A stretch of 64,000 nt of DNA from NCBI RefSeq assembly GCF_021730395.1, contig NC_069369.1:66243501-66307500 (forward strand). Direction: 5' to 3'. This DNA is from Mercenaria mercenaria (lineage: Eukaryota > Mollusca > Bivalvia > Venerida > Veneridae). Shown in pieces: positions 11,100 through 22,000 of this stretch. The position numbers were made by a program, and so were the translations under genes. The notes under the pieces are model-generated. The model did no database searches. It was not told the DNA's origin and saw nothing but the letters and a program-made list of their open reading frames with translations. Numbering within the stretch: position 1 is the first letter of the stretch; each line of letters starts with the position of its first letter.

Positions 11100-13042
11100 A
11101 ACACAGCGAGGCGCCGCCTTAAAACGCTCAACTGCAAACACTGCGAGGCACCGCTTTAAAACGATCATTTGCAAACGCTCAATTGCAAACACTGCGAGGC
11201 ACCGCTTTAAAACGCTCAGTTGCAAACACTGTGAGGCACCGCCTTAAAACGTCCAGTTGCAAACCCTGCGAGGCACCGCCTTAAAACGCTCAGTTTCAAA
11301 CACAGCTAGGCACCGCCTTAAAATGCTCAGTTGCAAGCACAGCGAGGCATTGCCTTAAAACGCTCAGTTGCAAACACAGCGAGACACCTCCTTAGAACGC
11401 TCAGTTGCAGATACAGCGAGGCACCGCCTAAAACGCTTAGTTGCAAAATCTCGAGGCACAGCCTTAAAGCGTTCATTTGCAAACACCGCGAGGCACCGCC
11501 TTAGAACGCTCAGTTGCAAACACAGTGAGGCACCACCTTAAAACGCTCAGTTGCGAACACAGCGAGGCATCGCCTTAAAACGCTCAGTTGCAAACACAGC
11601 GAGGCACCGCCTTGAAACACTCAGTTGCAAACACAGCGAGGCATCGCCTTAGAATGCTCAGTTGCAAACACGGCGAGGCACTGCCCTAATACGCTTAGTT
11701 GCAAACACCGCAAGGCACAGCCTTCGAACGCTCAGTTGTAAACACAGTGAGTCACTGCCTTAGAACGCTCAATTGCAAAAACAGCGAGGCACCACCTTAG
11801 AACGCTCAGTTGCAAAAACAGTGGGGCACCACCTTCAAACGCTCAGTTGCAAACACAGCGAGGCACCGCATTAAAAAACTCAGTTGCAAACACAGCGAGG
11901 CACCACCTTAGAACGCTCAGTTGCAAACACCGTAAGGCACCACCTTATACGCTCAGTTGCAAACACAGTGAAGCACCCCCTTAAAACGCTCAGTTGCAAA
12001 CACAGCGAGGCACCGCCTTACAACGCTCAGTTGCAAACACAGCGAGGCACTGTCTTAGAACGCTCAATTGCAAAACACAGCGAGGCATCGCCTTAGAACG
12101 CTCAGTTGCAAACACAGTGAGGCTCCGCCTTAAAACGCTCAGCTGCAAACACAGTGAGGCGCCGCCTTAGAACGCTCAGTTGCAAACACAGTGAGGCACC
12201 GCCTTAAAACACTCAGTTGTAAACAGCGAGGCTCCGCCTTAAAACGCTCAGTTGCAAACACAAGAAGGCGTCGCCTTAGAACTCTCGGTTGCAAACACAT
12301 CAAGGCACCACCTTAATATGCTTAGTTGCAAACACAGCGAGGCACCGCCTTAAAACGCTCAGTTGCAAACACCGCGAGGCACCGCCTTAGAACCCTCAGC
12401 TGCAAAAACAGCGAGGCACCACCTTAGAACCATCAATTGCAAACACAGCGAGACATTGCCTTAGAACGCTCAGTTGCAAACACAGCGAGGCACCACCATA
12501 GAACGCTCAGTTGCAAACACAGCGAGGCATCGCCTTAGAACACTCATTTGCAAACACAGCGAGACACCGCCTTAGAACACTCAGTTGCAAACACAGCGAG
12601 GCACTGTCTTAGAACGTTCAGTTGCAAACACAGCGAGGCACTGCCTTAGAACGATCAGTTACAAACACAGCGAGGCATCGCCTTAGAACACTCAGTTGCA
12701 AACACAGCGAGGCACCGCTTAAAAACGCTCAGTTGCAAACACAGCGAGGCACCGCCTTAAAATGCTCGGTTGCAAACGCAGCAAGGCATCGCCTTAGAAC
12801 GTTCAGTTGCAAACACAGCGAGGCACCGCCTTAATATGCTTAATTGCAAACACAGCGAGGCACTACCTTAATACGCTCAGTTGCAAACATAGCGAGGCAC
12901 CCTCTTAATATGCTTAGTTGCAAACACAGCGAGGCACCACATTAATACGCTCATTGCAAACACAGCGAGGCACAGCCTTAAACGCTCAGTTGCAAGCACC
13001 GCGAGGCATCGCCTTAAAACGCTCAGTTGCAAAAACGCTCAG
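11100..13042. repeat. 37-bp minisatellite, about 52 units
   Basis: A 37-bp unit repeats head to tail for 1.94 kb. It starts GCTCAGTTGCAAACACAGCG and ends with a GAGGCACCGCCTTAAAAC-like block. Units vary by single changes (CACCGCC/CATCGCC/CACTGCC, TTAAAAC/TTAGAAC) and rare one-base length changes. The array is GC-richer than its flanks. Because 37 is not a multiple of three, a frame cycles through all three readings, so the 70-codon frames inside it are by-products. There is no spacer diversity, so it is not CRISPR-like. Confidence 0.97.
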
Positions 13043-13206
13043 GTAAACAATGCCCCAGATCTCATAAGATATACAGTTACAGGAAAGGTAGATTCATGTT
13101 CACGTTTACTCAGTTCCTTTCTTTCAAGAAGTCACAGCAACTAGAAACACTAATAAGGGTCATCCATAGGAAATGCAATAAAAACAAATAAGGCCTAAAA
13201 ACATTC

Positions 13207-13508
13207 TTTGTTTCCGGTAACATGCTCAAAAAATTAGGTAGGTAGGTCGGAATTCTTTTTTAATTTTTTTATTATTAAGGGAGACTTTTCGGAAATTATT
13301 TTTTGTGTCAAAAAATGAATACAAATAAGAGGGTTATGCCTTTAGAGCCTCAGTAAGTTGATTCCTAACATCACTGGCCATGTTTAAAGCATAGAAAGTG
13401 CAGTTTTGCAACTTTTTGTTAAAAAGTTGGGAAAAAAAATCTCCAAGGCCATAAAAACATTTAGGGTCGGACCAAAAATTTAGGGTAGGTCGGGATACCG
13501 GAAACAAA
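13207..13508. mobile_element. Short TIR element, 302 bp
   Basis: TTTGTTTCCGGTA at 13207-13219 is mirrored exactly by TACCGGAAACAAA at 13496-13508. Just inside the ends, GGTAGGTAGGTCGG and TAGGGTAGGTCGGG occur as direct repeats. The interior has no coding capacity. Superfamily is not assignable. Confidence 0.6.
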
Positions 13509-13514
13509 CAATTT

Positions 13515-14689
13515 TTTTACGCCTAAGCTGTTTTCCGTACCAGTTAGCTTTCATGAAGATTTAGATTTCAAAAGTCGTTACGGAATAGTTTTTCATGGGG
13601 GAAAGCTGTATTACATGCAATTTATATAATTTTGGAATAATTGAACAAGTATCTACCCTTACTTTTTATCTTATGTAACACTTCTGTCTCCTCTGCTTGA
13701 AAATTGAGTTTGGATCCATCTTGCTATTTTTCATTTAAAATTGAGATTATATTAAACTAGTAAGATTCTTTTGTTTTAAGACTGGTCTAAAATCGCAATT
13801 TTATTAAATATTCTGTGTCGGACGCTTTATAGTTTGACGGTTTATTGACACTGTGTACATTAAAGCTTTGGAGTAAATGAACGAAATCATGTCTTTAGTA
13901 ATAACATTTTATACACAAATTTTGATATATCTGTTTTGTCAAATAAATTTCATTATTTTAGGTTTTAGATCGTCAGTGATTTATCATAAAAGTGTCAAAC
14001 TAATGATGATTTATACTTTGAGATTTAGTTTAGTTTCACTTTAATGGCATCTCGCCTTTGCCTATCTTTTTCTTTCCCTTTTCCCTAACGACCGGATCTT
14101 CACTATCATCCATAAAGAAACATATACGTATCCATTACTCTATATATAAATAAACAGACATTTGGGCGGGGCTATATATTGTAAAAACATTTGTAAAGCA
14201 ATGTTGGTACGCAATTAAAATGTGATATATTATTGTAAGATGTCAAAAGGTTTACGGGTTACCGAGATTGTAATTTTTTTTGTTTAATTAAAAATAAGTT
14301 CAATAGAAGTTATTTACGCCGAAGAATATGATGTCCATATTAGTTTCAAGTACTATGCAAGCTAAGAGGCAACGTCTTAATACTATAGTGGATGAATCTA
14401 ATTTTTTTATTTCCCATGTTCGGCCTTCCAGGAAGTGGAAGTACTACGATATAACGTGCATTTTCCTCTCCTGAACAGAATCGGTTTTTTATGCTATTAT
14501 TTTATCTGGTTGTGTTCTATACTTTAACAGGATTTTCTTCAATGATCTTAGTAACGAAATATAGGCCAGCTTGAAATGTGGTATCTTTGCAGTCCTGCTA
14601 ACCTCTGAAACTAAACTAGACAAGGATCTACGTCTGTTTGCAGGGTTAGCAAATTTACTTTAGAATTTGTGGAATTGATTCAATTTTTG
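13515..14689. other. AT-rich spacer, nothing recognised
   Basis: No coding frame, RNA gene or repeat family stands out on either strand apart from simple T- and A-rich runs. Confidence 0.4.
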
Positions 14690-14968
14690 CTTTTGTTTTG
14701 TTTTGTTGTTGTTGTTGTTGTTGTTGGGTTTTGAGTCATATGGCAACTTTTCCAGCTTTTGATTGTGAAGAAGACCCTAGGTGCTCTCCGAGCATTGTTT
14801 CAACTATTAATGGGCACCTGAATAGAGCCACTGACCTTCCGTAAGCCCGCTGAATGGCTTCCTCACGTAAAAAGAATTCTATGTCCCTGGCGAGGCTTTG
14901 AACCCAAATCGCTAAGGACCAAGTGATTAACAGCCAGTGACCTTAACCACTCGGCCAAAGAAGCCTAT
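14690..14968 (-). mobile_element. Ser/Leu-type tRNA-headed SINE
   Basis: Read on the minus strand, it starts near 14968 with a tRNA-like head (TTGGCCGAGTGGTTAAGGTC, then GATTTGGGTTCAAAGCCTC). It continues through TGAGGAAGCCATTCAGCGGG to a tail with AAAAGCTGGAAAAGTTGCCA and CATATGACTC. It ends in a run of AAC units and AAAAC repeats near 14697-14725. The same order is seen at 43173 and 55963. Confidence 0.85.
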
Positions 14969-15523
14969 GTAGTACTGAGTAGTAAGGCAATGATATAGCA
15001 CAGAATATTATTTTATGAGAATAACAAGATTAAATTTAGAAATAATGTCTTGATTAATTCAGCACCCTTGTGTTGGGTGGCAAAAAAAATCCTAAAACTA
15101 ATGTAGCAACACATTAAAGATCAATCAATCGGAAGATGAATTGATGCAATTGAATGTTAATGATTAAAAGCTACAAGTAATATAAAAACGAACAAACAAA
15201 AGTTGTCAACATTTTTTATACCTATTGTTATCTAAAGTTTTGACATTTTATTGACAAATTTATACTTTTGATAGAGTTCAGTGGCTGTCAAGATTTTGTT
15301 TTTGTTTTGTACGTATAACAAGACAAATAACCTGTGAATTGTAGAGATCTTATCTCTGTAAAAACTTTGACATTAAGAGCTGTTTTAAGGCTTCAGCTTG
15401 CAGCAACTTAAAGGATTAAAAGTATTTACATAGCTTTCATTTTTATGGATTTTGTTCTCAAAATGTAAATGTTAGTCGCATTTCGCTATATTGTCTGTTC
15501 TCTGCAAATGTTTCAAAGTATCA

Positions 15524-15932
15524 TTAGGTTATTTCCCTTGATTTGGTTGTCATAGTATACAAGCTTACGGTAACGGAATCGTCTTCTACTATGTATTCCC
15601 GTTTGCGACTTCGGCATTTTAGAACTGTGCCGCTACATACATCCACGCAAATTGGAAATTCGTCCTCGAATTCCGGAGGTACATAATATTGCAAGCGTCG
15701 TAAGACTGACAAAGCAAGCATGCCACGGTCCCGTGTTGGGCGCCGGACTGACTGCACATTTTCTAAGTATGTGCCTTTTTGTGCATTGCAGCCCATCGAA
15801 GACGAGAACTTACGCTCCCTTCGCCCTGGTCCTGGGATAATACTTTGGGGGACGCGAGATTTGGTGGTCAGTGTAGGGGCTGTAAGTCGCGGAACGGACT
15901 TGGTCACGTTAGAGGAGATTATGTGTCAGGCA
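15524..15932. other. GC-richer block open on both strands, unassigned
   Basis: The block is richer in G+C than its flanks. On the minus strand a frame of 127 codons (15907-15524) ends with RRLQYYVPPEFEDEFPICV and VSLYTMTTKSREIT. On the plus strand a frame from 15720 to 15941 reads through LRPGPGIILWGTRDLVVS. Near 15727-15765 the plus strand carries GGTCCCGTGTTGGGCGCCGG, then ACTGACTGCACATTTTCT, which looks like an eroded copy of the tRNA-headed SINE head found just downstream. So part of the block may be SINE-derived. No protein family was recognised on either strand. Confidence 0.35.
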
Positions 15933-16010
15933 GCCAATTAGCTCAGTCGATAGAGCACTCGCCCTGTAAGCGAGGTGTCCAGGTTCGAGCCCCGTACTAA
16001 CTGCACATTT
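15933..16010 (+). mobile_element. tRNA-headed SINE, head plus start of body
   Basis: GCAGCCAATTAGCTCAGTCG, an anticodon-like loop in GCCCTGTAAGCG, and CAGGTTCGAGCCC form a tRNA-like head with broken acceptor and T-stem pairing. It runs into the body start ACTGCACATTTTTCTCACCC shared with the copies at 2431 and 45624. The remaining body is missing and a long T/G-rich run follows. Confidence 0.75.
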
Positions 16011-17165
16011 TTCTCACCCTGTGACATTTAACATTAGTTGTTGTTTTTTTTGTTTTTTTTTTTTTGTTTTTTTTTTTTTTTTGGCTTTTCCTGGTTATGG
16101 ATGGATGTTTTGACATTACTTTATTATATTCATATAACTGCAATTTGATTTCAACATAGGAAAGTTCAATTTGTATTAAATATGATATAAAACATAAATT
16201 ATCATATGTGAACATAATTACGTTAAAATTTTGGAGTTATGTGGTTACTGAAATGCTCTAATTTCTTAATTCTTAGTGCATTCCAACTAAATTATGATAT
16301 CAAATAAAATGCATCACAATAAAATATCAATCAAATATTAAGGAATTACAACTGATGTGGGAAACGCCCACAGTTTGTTTCTTCTCATAGTTACAAAGGG
16401 GAAAAAGTGGCAGTAGTAATTAATGGAGCGCGACAATGAATGAACATGTACTTGTCGTATATTTTGTTACATTCATTAAGGTAAATTTGATGAAAAACAT
16501 GGGAAAATTTTGATAATTACAGTTGTAAAGAAATACGCGAATCAAAGTAGTTCTTATAAATGGACAGTTAAGACAATTTTTATCCTTTTTCGGTGTTTTG
16601 CGATGAAATCCAACTACAACGCAGATGCAGTGCAACTGGTTTGTATTTATTAAATATGAATTGGAAAATATTCCCGTAAATACCAATTCCCTATGCATAT
16701 CTACTTTACAAATGCCATTCTTGGCCTTGTGCTCACAGTTTTGTTTCAGACCTATATACAAACTCTAACCAACATTAGATCCAATAAAATTAAGCCATAT
16801 GGGCGATTTACTGTTACCTAACATCGACATTACAGATGATGTATATATGATGAGTGATGTCGGATGTGACCGAGTTAAACACTTCATTGGGCAAGAATTA
16901 TAGATAGAGAAGAAGAAAAACTTAAGCTGAATAAATTTGAAAATTCAGGTGTATCGTCATGTACATATTATTTATCCCATCTCCAGACAGTCTACCTTAT
17001 GCGTCTTAATGCATTTAAATACTTATGTAAGCCGTAACAATTGAAACCTTTTCACGTAAAACTAAGAGAAGATCCAAATAGAACAGACTCGTTTAAAGAA
17101 CATTTCCATCCTCCATACAAACCGAAACGCTACATCAGTGCACGTATTGATACTATAAAAAAATG
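16011..17165. other. T-rich run then AT-rich spacer
   Basis: At 16038-16082 there is an impure poly-T tract broken by single Gs. The rest, to 17165, is AT-rich with no recognisable gene. The open frames here are short and lysine/asparagine-rich, as chance frames in AT-rich DNA are. Confidence 0.4.
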
Positions 17166-17208
17166 AAAACACGCACGCACGCTCGCACTCACGCACGCAC
17201 GCACGCAC
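17166..17208. repeat. (CACG)n microsatellite
   Basis: About ten CACG units with a few substitutions (CTCG, CACT). Confidence 0.9.
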
Positions 17209-17291
17209 AGAGTTAAACAAATATACAGACGGCGACAAGAGAAAAATAGGAGTACATAGTGGGAGATGTTTTTACTGTCTGGTAATTCATA

Positions 17292-17526
17292 ATATGAGCC
17301 GCGCCATGAGAAAACTAACATAGTGCGTTTGCGAGCAGCATGGATCCAGAACAGCCTGTGCAGTCTGGTAAGGATCCATGCTGTTCGCTTTCAAAGCCTA
17401 TTGCAATTAGAGAAACTGTTAGCGAACAGCATGGACCCTGAGCAGACTGCGCAGATGCGCATGCTGGTCTGGATCCATGCTTGTTGCAAACGCACTATGT
17501 TGGCTTTCCCATGGCGTGGCTCATAT
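17292..17526. mobile_element. Palindromic MITE family B, complete copy, 235 bp
   Basis: The left arm begins ATATGAGCCGCGCCATGAGA and the right arm, complemented, begins ATATGAGCCACGCCATGGGA. Pairing continues for about 63 bp, through CATAGTGCGTTTGC and GCATGGATCCAGA, with few mismatches. The middle also contains inverted GCATGGAYCC blocks, so the whole element can fold. It encodes no protein. Confidence 0.9.
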
Positions 17527-17535
17527 GTATAAGAA

Positions 17536-17700
17536 TTTGCGTTACCAGTTAGGTCAATGACACGGTTGATATCTCCTGTTGTTTGTGTTTGGCGCCATTT
17601 TTCTTTAACATAATGGAGAACATACGCCTCGTCCGACATCGAGCTCACGTCCAATCTGCGCACTCCTATTGAGCAAAGCTGGTGGGCGTTGTCGAAATCA
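17536..17700 (-). other. Possible coding fragment, unrecognised
   Basis: On the minus strand an open frame runs from about 17700 to 17536 (HQLCSIGVRRLDVSSMSDEA, then VLHYVKEKWRQTQTTGDINR, VIDLTG), ending at a possible donor ACTG/GTAACG next to the MITE. Codon choice is balanced and looks more coding-like than the surrounding DNA. No convincing splice acceptor is visible upstream and no family was recognised. It could be an exon of an unseen gene or chance. Confidence 0.25.
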
Positions 17701-17704
17701 TGTT

Positions 17705-19029
17705 ATAGTATCAGTGAATGGAAAAATAAGAAAACAAGGAAAGCTACGCATTTAGTTTAGGAGTCTCTTTTCTCCTTTTCTCCAAGACCATAAGTAACGA
17801 GGTAAATGTTTTCCAAATACAATATATCTGAAGACGTTTTGTCCCGACCCTGATTCATTAATGGAACTGTTAAGGTATTTACGGAGCTTAAGTTGTCAGT
17901 GAGCTAATCAACCCCTTTCCCTTGATTCCTTTTAAAATAAAGGACAGCATCAGTAATATTGCACACCATTCTAAAGAATTCCTGTGGGTGGTATTATTTT
18001 CAAAATGCAACGATACGATTTTTGAACAATTTTGGTAGGGTATTTAAGTTATTTTGAACACCAAAACTTGTTTTTAATGTATATTTTGGCTTTAACTGTT
18101 GGCATCTCGTTTTAAAACTTTCAGGATACCTCAATTAGCATGAAAGAAACATTTCCCTGGTAAAATTTAGAAAAGAAAATATTTTTCGAAATATTTCAAG
18201 GTCTGGAAGAAACTCATATAAAAACTACATGTTTAGTGTAAACATATTTATTTCGAAATCAACATCAAGTCAGAATTTTACAATTATACATAAATCACAC
18301 AAGCACGAAAGGGATTAGAACGAAAGAAAACTTATATAGTTCCTCTCCCTAAAAAGTAACAGCAATAATTTACATCTATGACGGAGTTAAGTTTTTTAAT
18401 GATATTTTTAATTTTGAATAAATACTAATGTAGAAAAAATATATAACATAAACATTATTTGATTATGGACTAGAAATACATGTTTGATTGACATTGGTGT
18501 GTAACTTAAATTTGGAGTCGGATTCACGAAAAACTCCGGTACGGACTGACGGATCAAGCAAAAGTTATTATGATTGTACACACATACGTAGTAAATGTAA
18601 AATGTAACACTTAAAAACTGCACTCCCAAAGCCGATAATCGGTAGGTCCGTAACTTGGACGTTAGTATATACAGTTGTCCATCAGATTGTCAAAAAACCT
18701 ACTGGACTAACATTTTACTTGGTATCAAAACGATTGCATATATGGTTTATCCATGTTCAACATTTCAATCATCACATGCTATTGTTAAAATAAATGTTAT
18801 CTTTAAAACTGATTGACTAATGACATGATTTAAAATATGCTATGCATCTTGATGTCGTGAAGAGGCCCGTGAAAAAAAGATGCATTCATTTGATATTTTG
18901 ATTATGGTTTTCTCATAAACAGAACGACTGAAATGTACAGTCTGCTTCGCCTTCATCGACGCAACGTAAGAAAGAACCAATGCTTTCGTATTTCCTATCA
19001 CATCTCTCAGTGCATTTTACATTTATGAT
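17705..19029. other. Region downstream of the METTL24-like gene
   Basis: No coding signal. Part of it is presumably 3' UTR of the minus-strand methyltransferase gene. A minus-strand AATAAA lies at about 18248-18253, some 780 nt past the stop codon, but I cannot tell whether it is used. Confidence 0.35.
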
Positions 19030-22000
19030 TTAACTACTAACTCTCATCATGTGAATTTCATGGCAACCTGTTCTTGAAACATTAAATTCGTCCTCGTATA
19101 AACAACAATACCCTGGAAACCGTTTAAAAAAGAAAATTCTAAATCCCTCATCATAGAGTCCTCGTAACACATTCAAATGATGTCTGTAGTCTTTTTTATT
19201 TCTGTGGTCTAACTGCCATGGCGGAAGATCCACCCAGCTATGAAATTCCATTATCAATTGTTTGATCCCTTTGAGTGCCCCACTTTTAAGCATTTCTGGC
19301 AATGCTTCCCATTCTGCACCCTCTATGTCAATCTTCATCATAGCTATATTTGACTGCAAAGAATACAAAACTTAAAGATATGCTATGCTGACATTTTCAT
19401 AAGCGAAAGAGTTAACAATTATTACACATTTAAATATATGCGTAAACATGAAACAGACATCTCATCTTTTGAGTTGAAATGGTAACATGTGTTAACTTCA
19501 GAGCACTACAAAGTAATAACTGTGTAAGTAAATAAAGTATGAATTCATTTGTCATCATGACTTCACTTTATGAAGCACTCATATCTGAAATCAACAACAA
19601 CAACAACATTTATTCAGCAATTAAGCATTTTTATAAATGCTTCTAGCCTAAACAGAGTTGACATGTAGCGAGGCATATTTAACATTTAATATAATAATAC
19701 AGATACTGAGAGAAGCTTTACAAGATTATTATTATTACATCCAGAACATTCTAACATACAATGACTATGTTGGATGGAAAAATGGTGTTGCTTCTAAAAT
19801 GAAACTAACTTTCAATATCTTGTCTTAGTTTATTCGCAAAATAAATCAATTTTGAGAGATTTAGTAATTCCTTTCTATTTTCCGTAGACATCAAATTATC
19901 AAATTTATTTAGAGTGGGCCATCTACAATAATACGGTTTTAGATATTTTCTTCGTAATTCTATATATAACGGACATACAAGAAGAAAGTGATATTCATTT
20001 TCTAAAGAATTCAGATTACAAAATTTACATTTTCTATCATTTCGATCCGTGTTGTTATATCTACCCCTTTCTATTTCCAAATTATGTGATGATAACCTAA
20101 ATCTACTAAGAGCAATTCGAAACTTTTTATCTTCAATTATATTTAAGTACTTTTCAGGATTAAATGAATGTTTAAATCTACTGTAAGAGAGTAATCGTTG
20201 AAAATTGTTAATGTTAGCATACCAAGTTTGATAATAATTGTCTAATATTCTCTGTTAGTAGAAAGGGAAATACTGTTACTATCTTGACTTATCCATATAT
20301 CCGACAATCCCAGGTTTTCTAACAATATCTTTATTTGAAACGCCCAGTTTGAATTATTATATGTAATATTATTATTCGCATCGTTACGCAGCATATGATA
20401 ATTTTTTTTGTAATGAGTTTTCATTCGAATTCAGTTAACGAAACCAGTAGCGTACCATATTTATCTTTCTATATATTATCATGGGAACTCTTCCTAGTTC
20501 TCCATACAGACCAATCAAGTTGGTTGATTTATTAACGCACAAAAGTTTACGACAAAACTTGGTGTGAATAATTTCAATGTCTTTCCCATCATTCATGCCC
20601 CAAATTTCAGAGCAGTAGTTAAGAACAGTAGCAACTAATGAATCAAACAATATACATTTTTCGCTCTTTGAAAATTCGTAACTATTAAAAATTGTAAACA
20701 ATTTATGCATAGCCTTAGACGCATGCTCTGCTATGCATTTTTGTGTTCTATGCCAACTTCCATTTTTAAAGAAGTATACCCCCAAATATTTAAATGACGT
20801 TACAATCTCTAATTTTGTATTATATAAAGAAAAGTCATAATGAGTGTGTCTAGTACTTTTTTCAAAAATCATAACCTTAGTCTTCGTAGTATTGATCTTT
20901 AATCCCCATGTATTACAATATATCTCAACGTCATGTAACATCGATTGTAAAGTTTCTGGTGAAGTAGCAAAGAGCACTTGGTCGTCTGCATACAAGATGA
21001 GAAATAATATTAAGTCTTCGTATGAAAATATTCCATCTAAATCAGAGTTTATATTATCAACAATATCATTCACGAACATCATAAACATCAAAGGAGAGCC
21101 AGGGTCCCCCTGTTTTACGCCGAAATTTGAAACAATAGGTTCAGATATTTGATTTTTGTATTTAAGGACGTATGCTAGAATTTGGTGCGAAAATTTTCCC
21201 AATAACAGAATTTCTTCAAACTTTGGATATTGAAGGACAATCATCTAAGAAACAAAAATATGCAATAAAAATCATAGGTCACCGGTATCGAAAAAGAGTT
21301 ATCTGCCCTTGAAAACGGCATTTTCCCCAAAAATGGCGTTTTCAAGGGCAGATAACTCTTTTTCGATACCGGTGACCTATGATTTTTATTGCATGTTTTT
21401 GTTTCTAAGATGATTGTCCTTCAATATCCAAAGTTTAAAGAAATTCTGTTATTGGGAAAATTTTCGCCCATCTCATATACAGGGAATTATAGCGTACGCC
21501 TTTAATACATGAACGCACAATATTATACATAGATTTAATTGCTTTGACCATTGTAGAGCTTACTCTTTCTGTTGTTAATTTTTGCCAAAGAAATGACCTA
21601 TTTATCCTGTCAAAACATTTTTCATAATCGATGAAAATGGAATAGACTTTATGACCAGAATTCAATAATTTTGAGATTACCGAGTGAAATATAAAAACGC
21701 AATCGACAGTACTCTTTCCTTTTTGAAAACCAAACTGATTATTTGATATTTTCTCATATTTAACTGTCCATTTTGTTAGCCTATTTAAAAGGATCTGAGA
21801 GTATATTTTTGCAAATATATTGTTCAGCGTTATACCGCGGTAATTTTTTACATCAGTTTCATCACCGCCTTTAAATAAAGGTACTATAACCCATCTCCTC
21901 AACATTTGGGATACTCGGAATTTGTGAATAGTCTGTTAAATAGTGATAGTAAATATGGTGAAATTACATCATACGGCGCCTTGATAATTTCTGCGGATAT

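Noticed and set aside
11884-12834. Two 70-codon proteins (MQTQRGT...)
   Set aside because: They are frames cycling through the 37-bp minisatellite.
11100-13042. CRISPR-like array
   Set aside because: There are no unique spacers; the whole 37-bp unit repeats, in an animal genome.
15933-16006. tRNA gene
   Set aside because: Acceptor and T-stem do not pair and the SINE body start follows directly.
21240-21430. Hairpin as a terminator or assembly artefact
   Set aside because: The TTTAA duplication and restored LINE frame fit a MITE insertion better, although an artefact cannot be fully ruled out.
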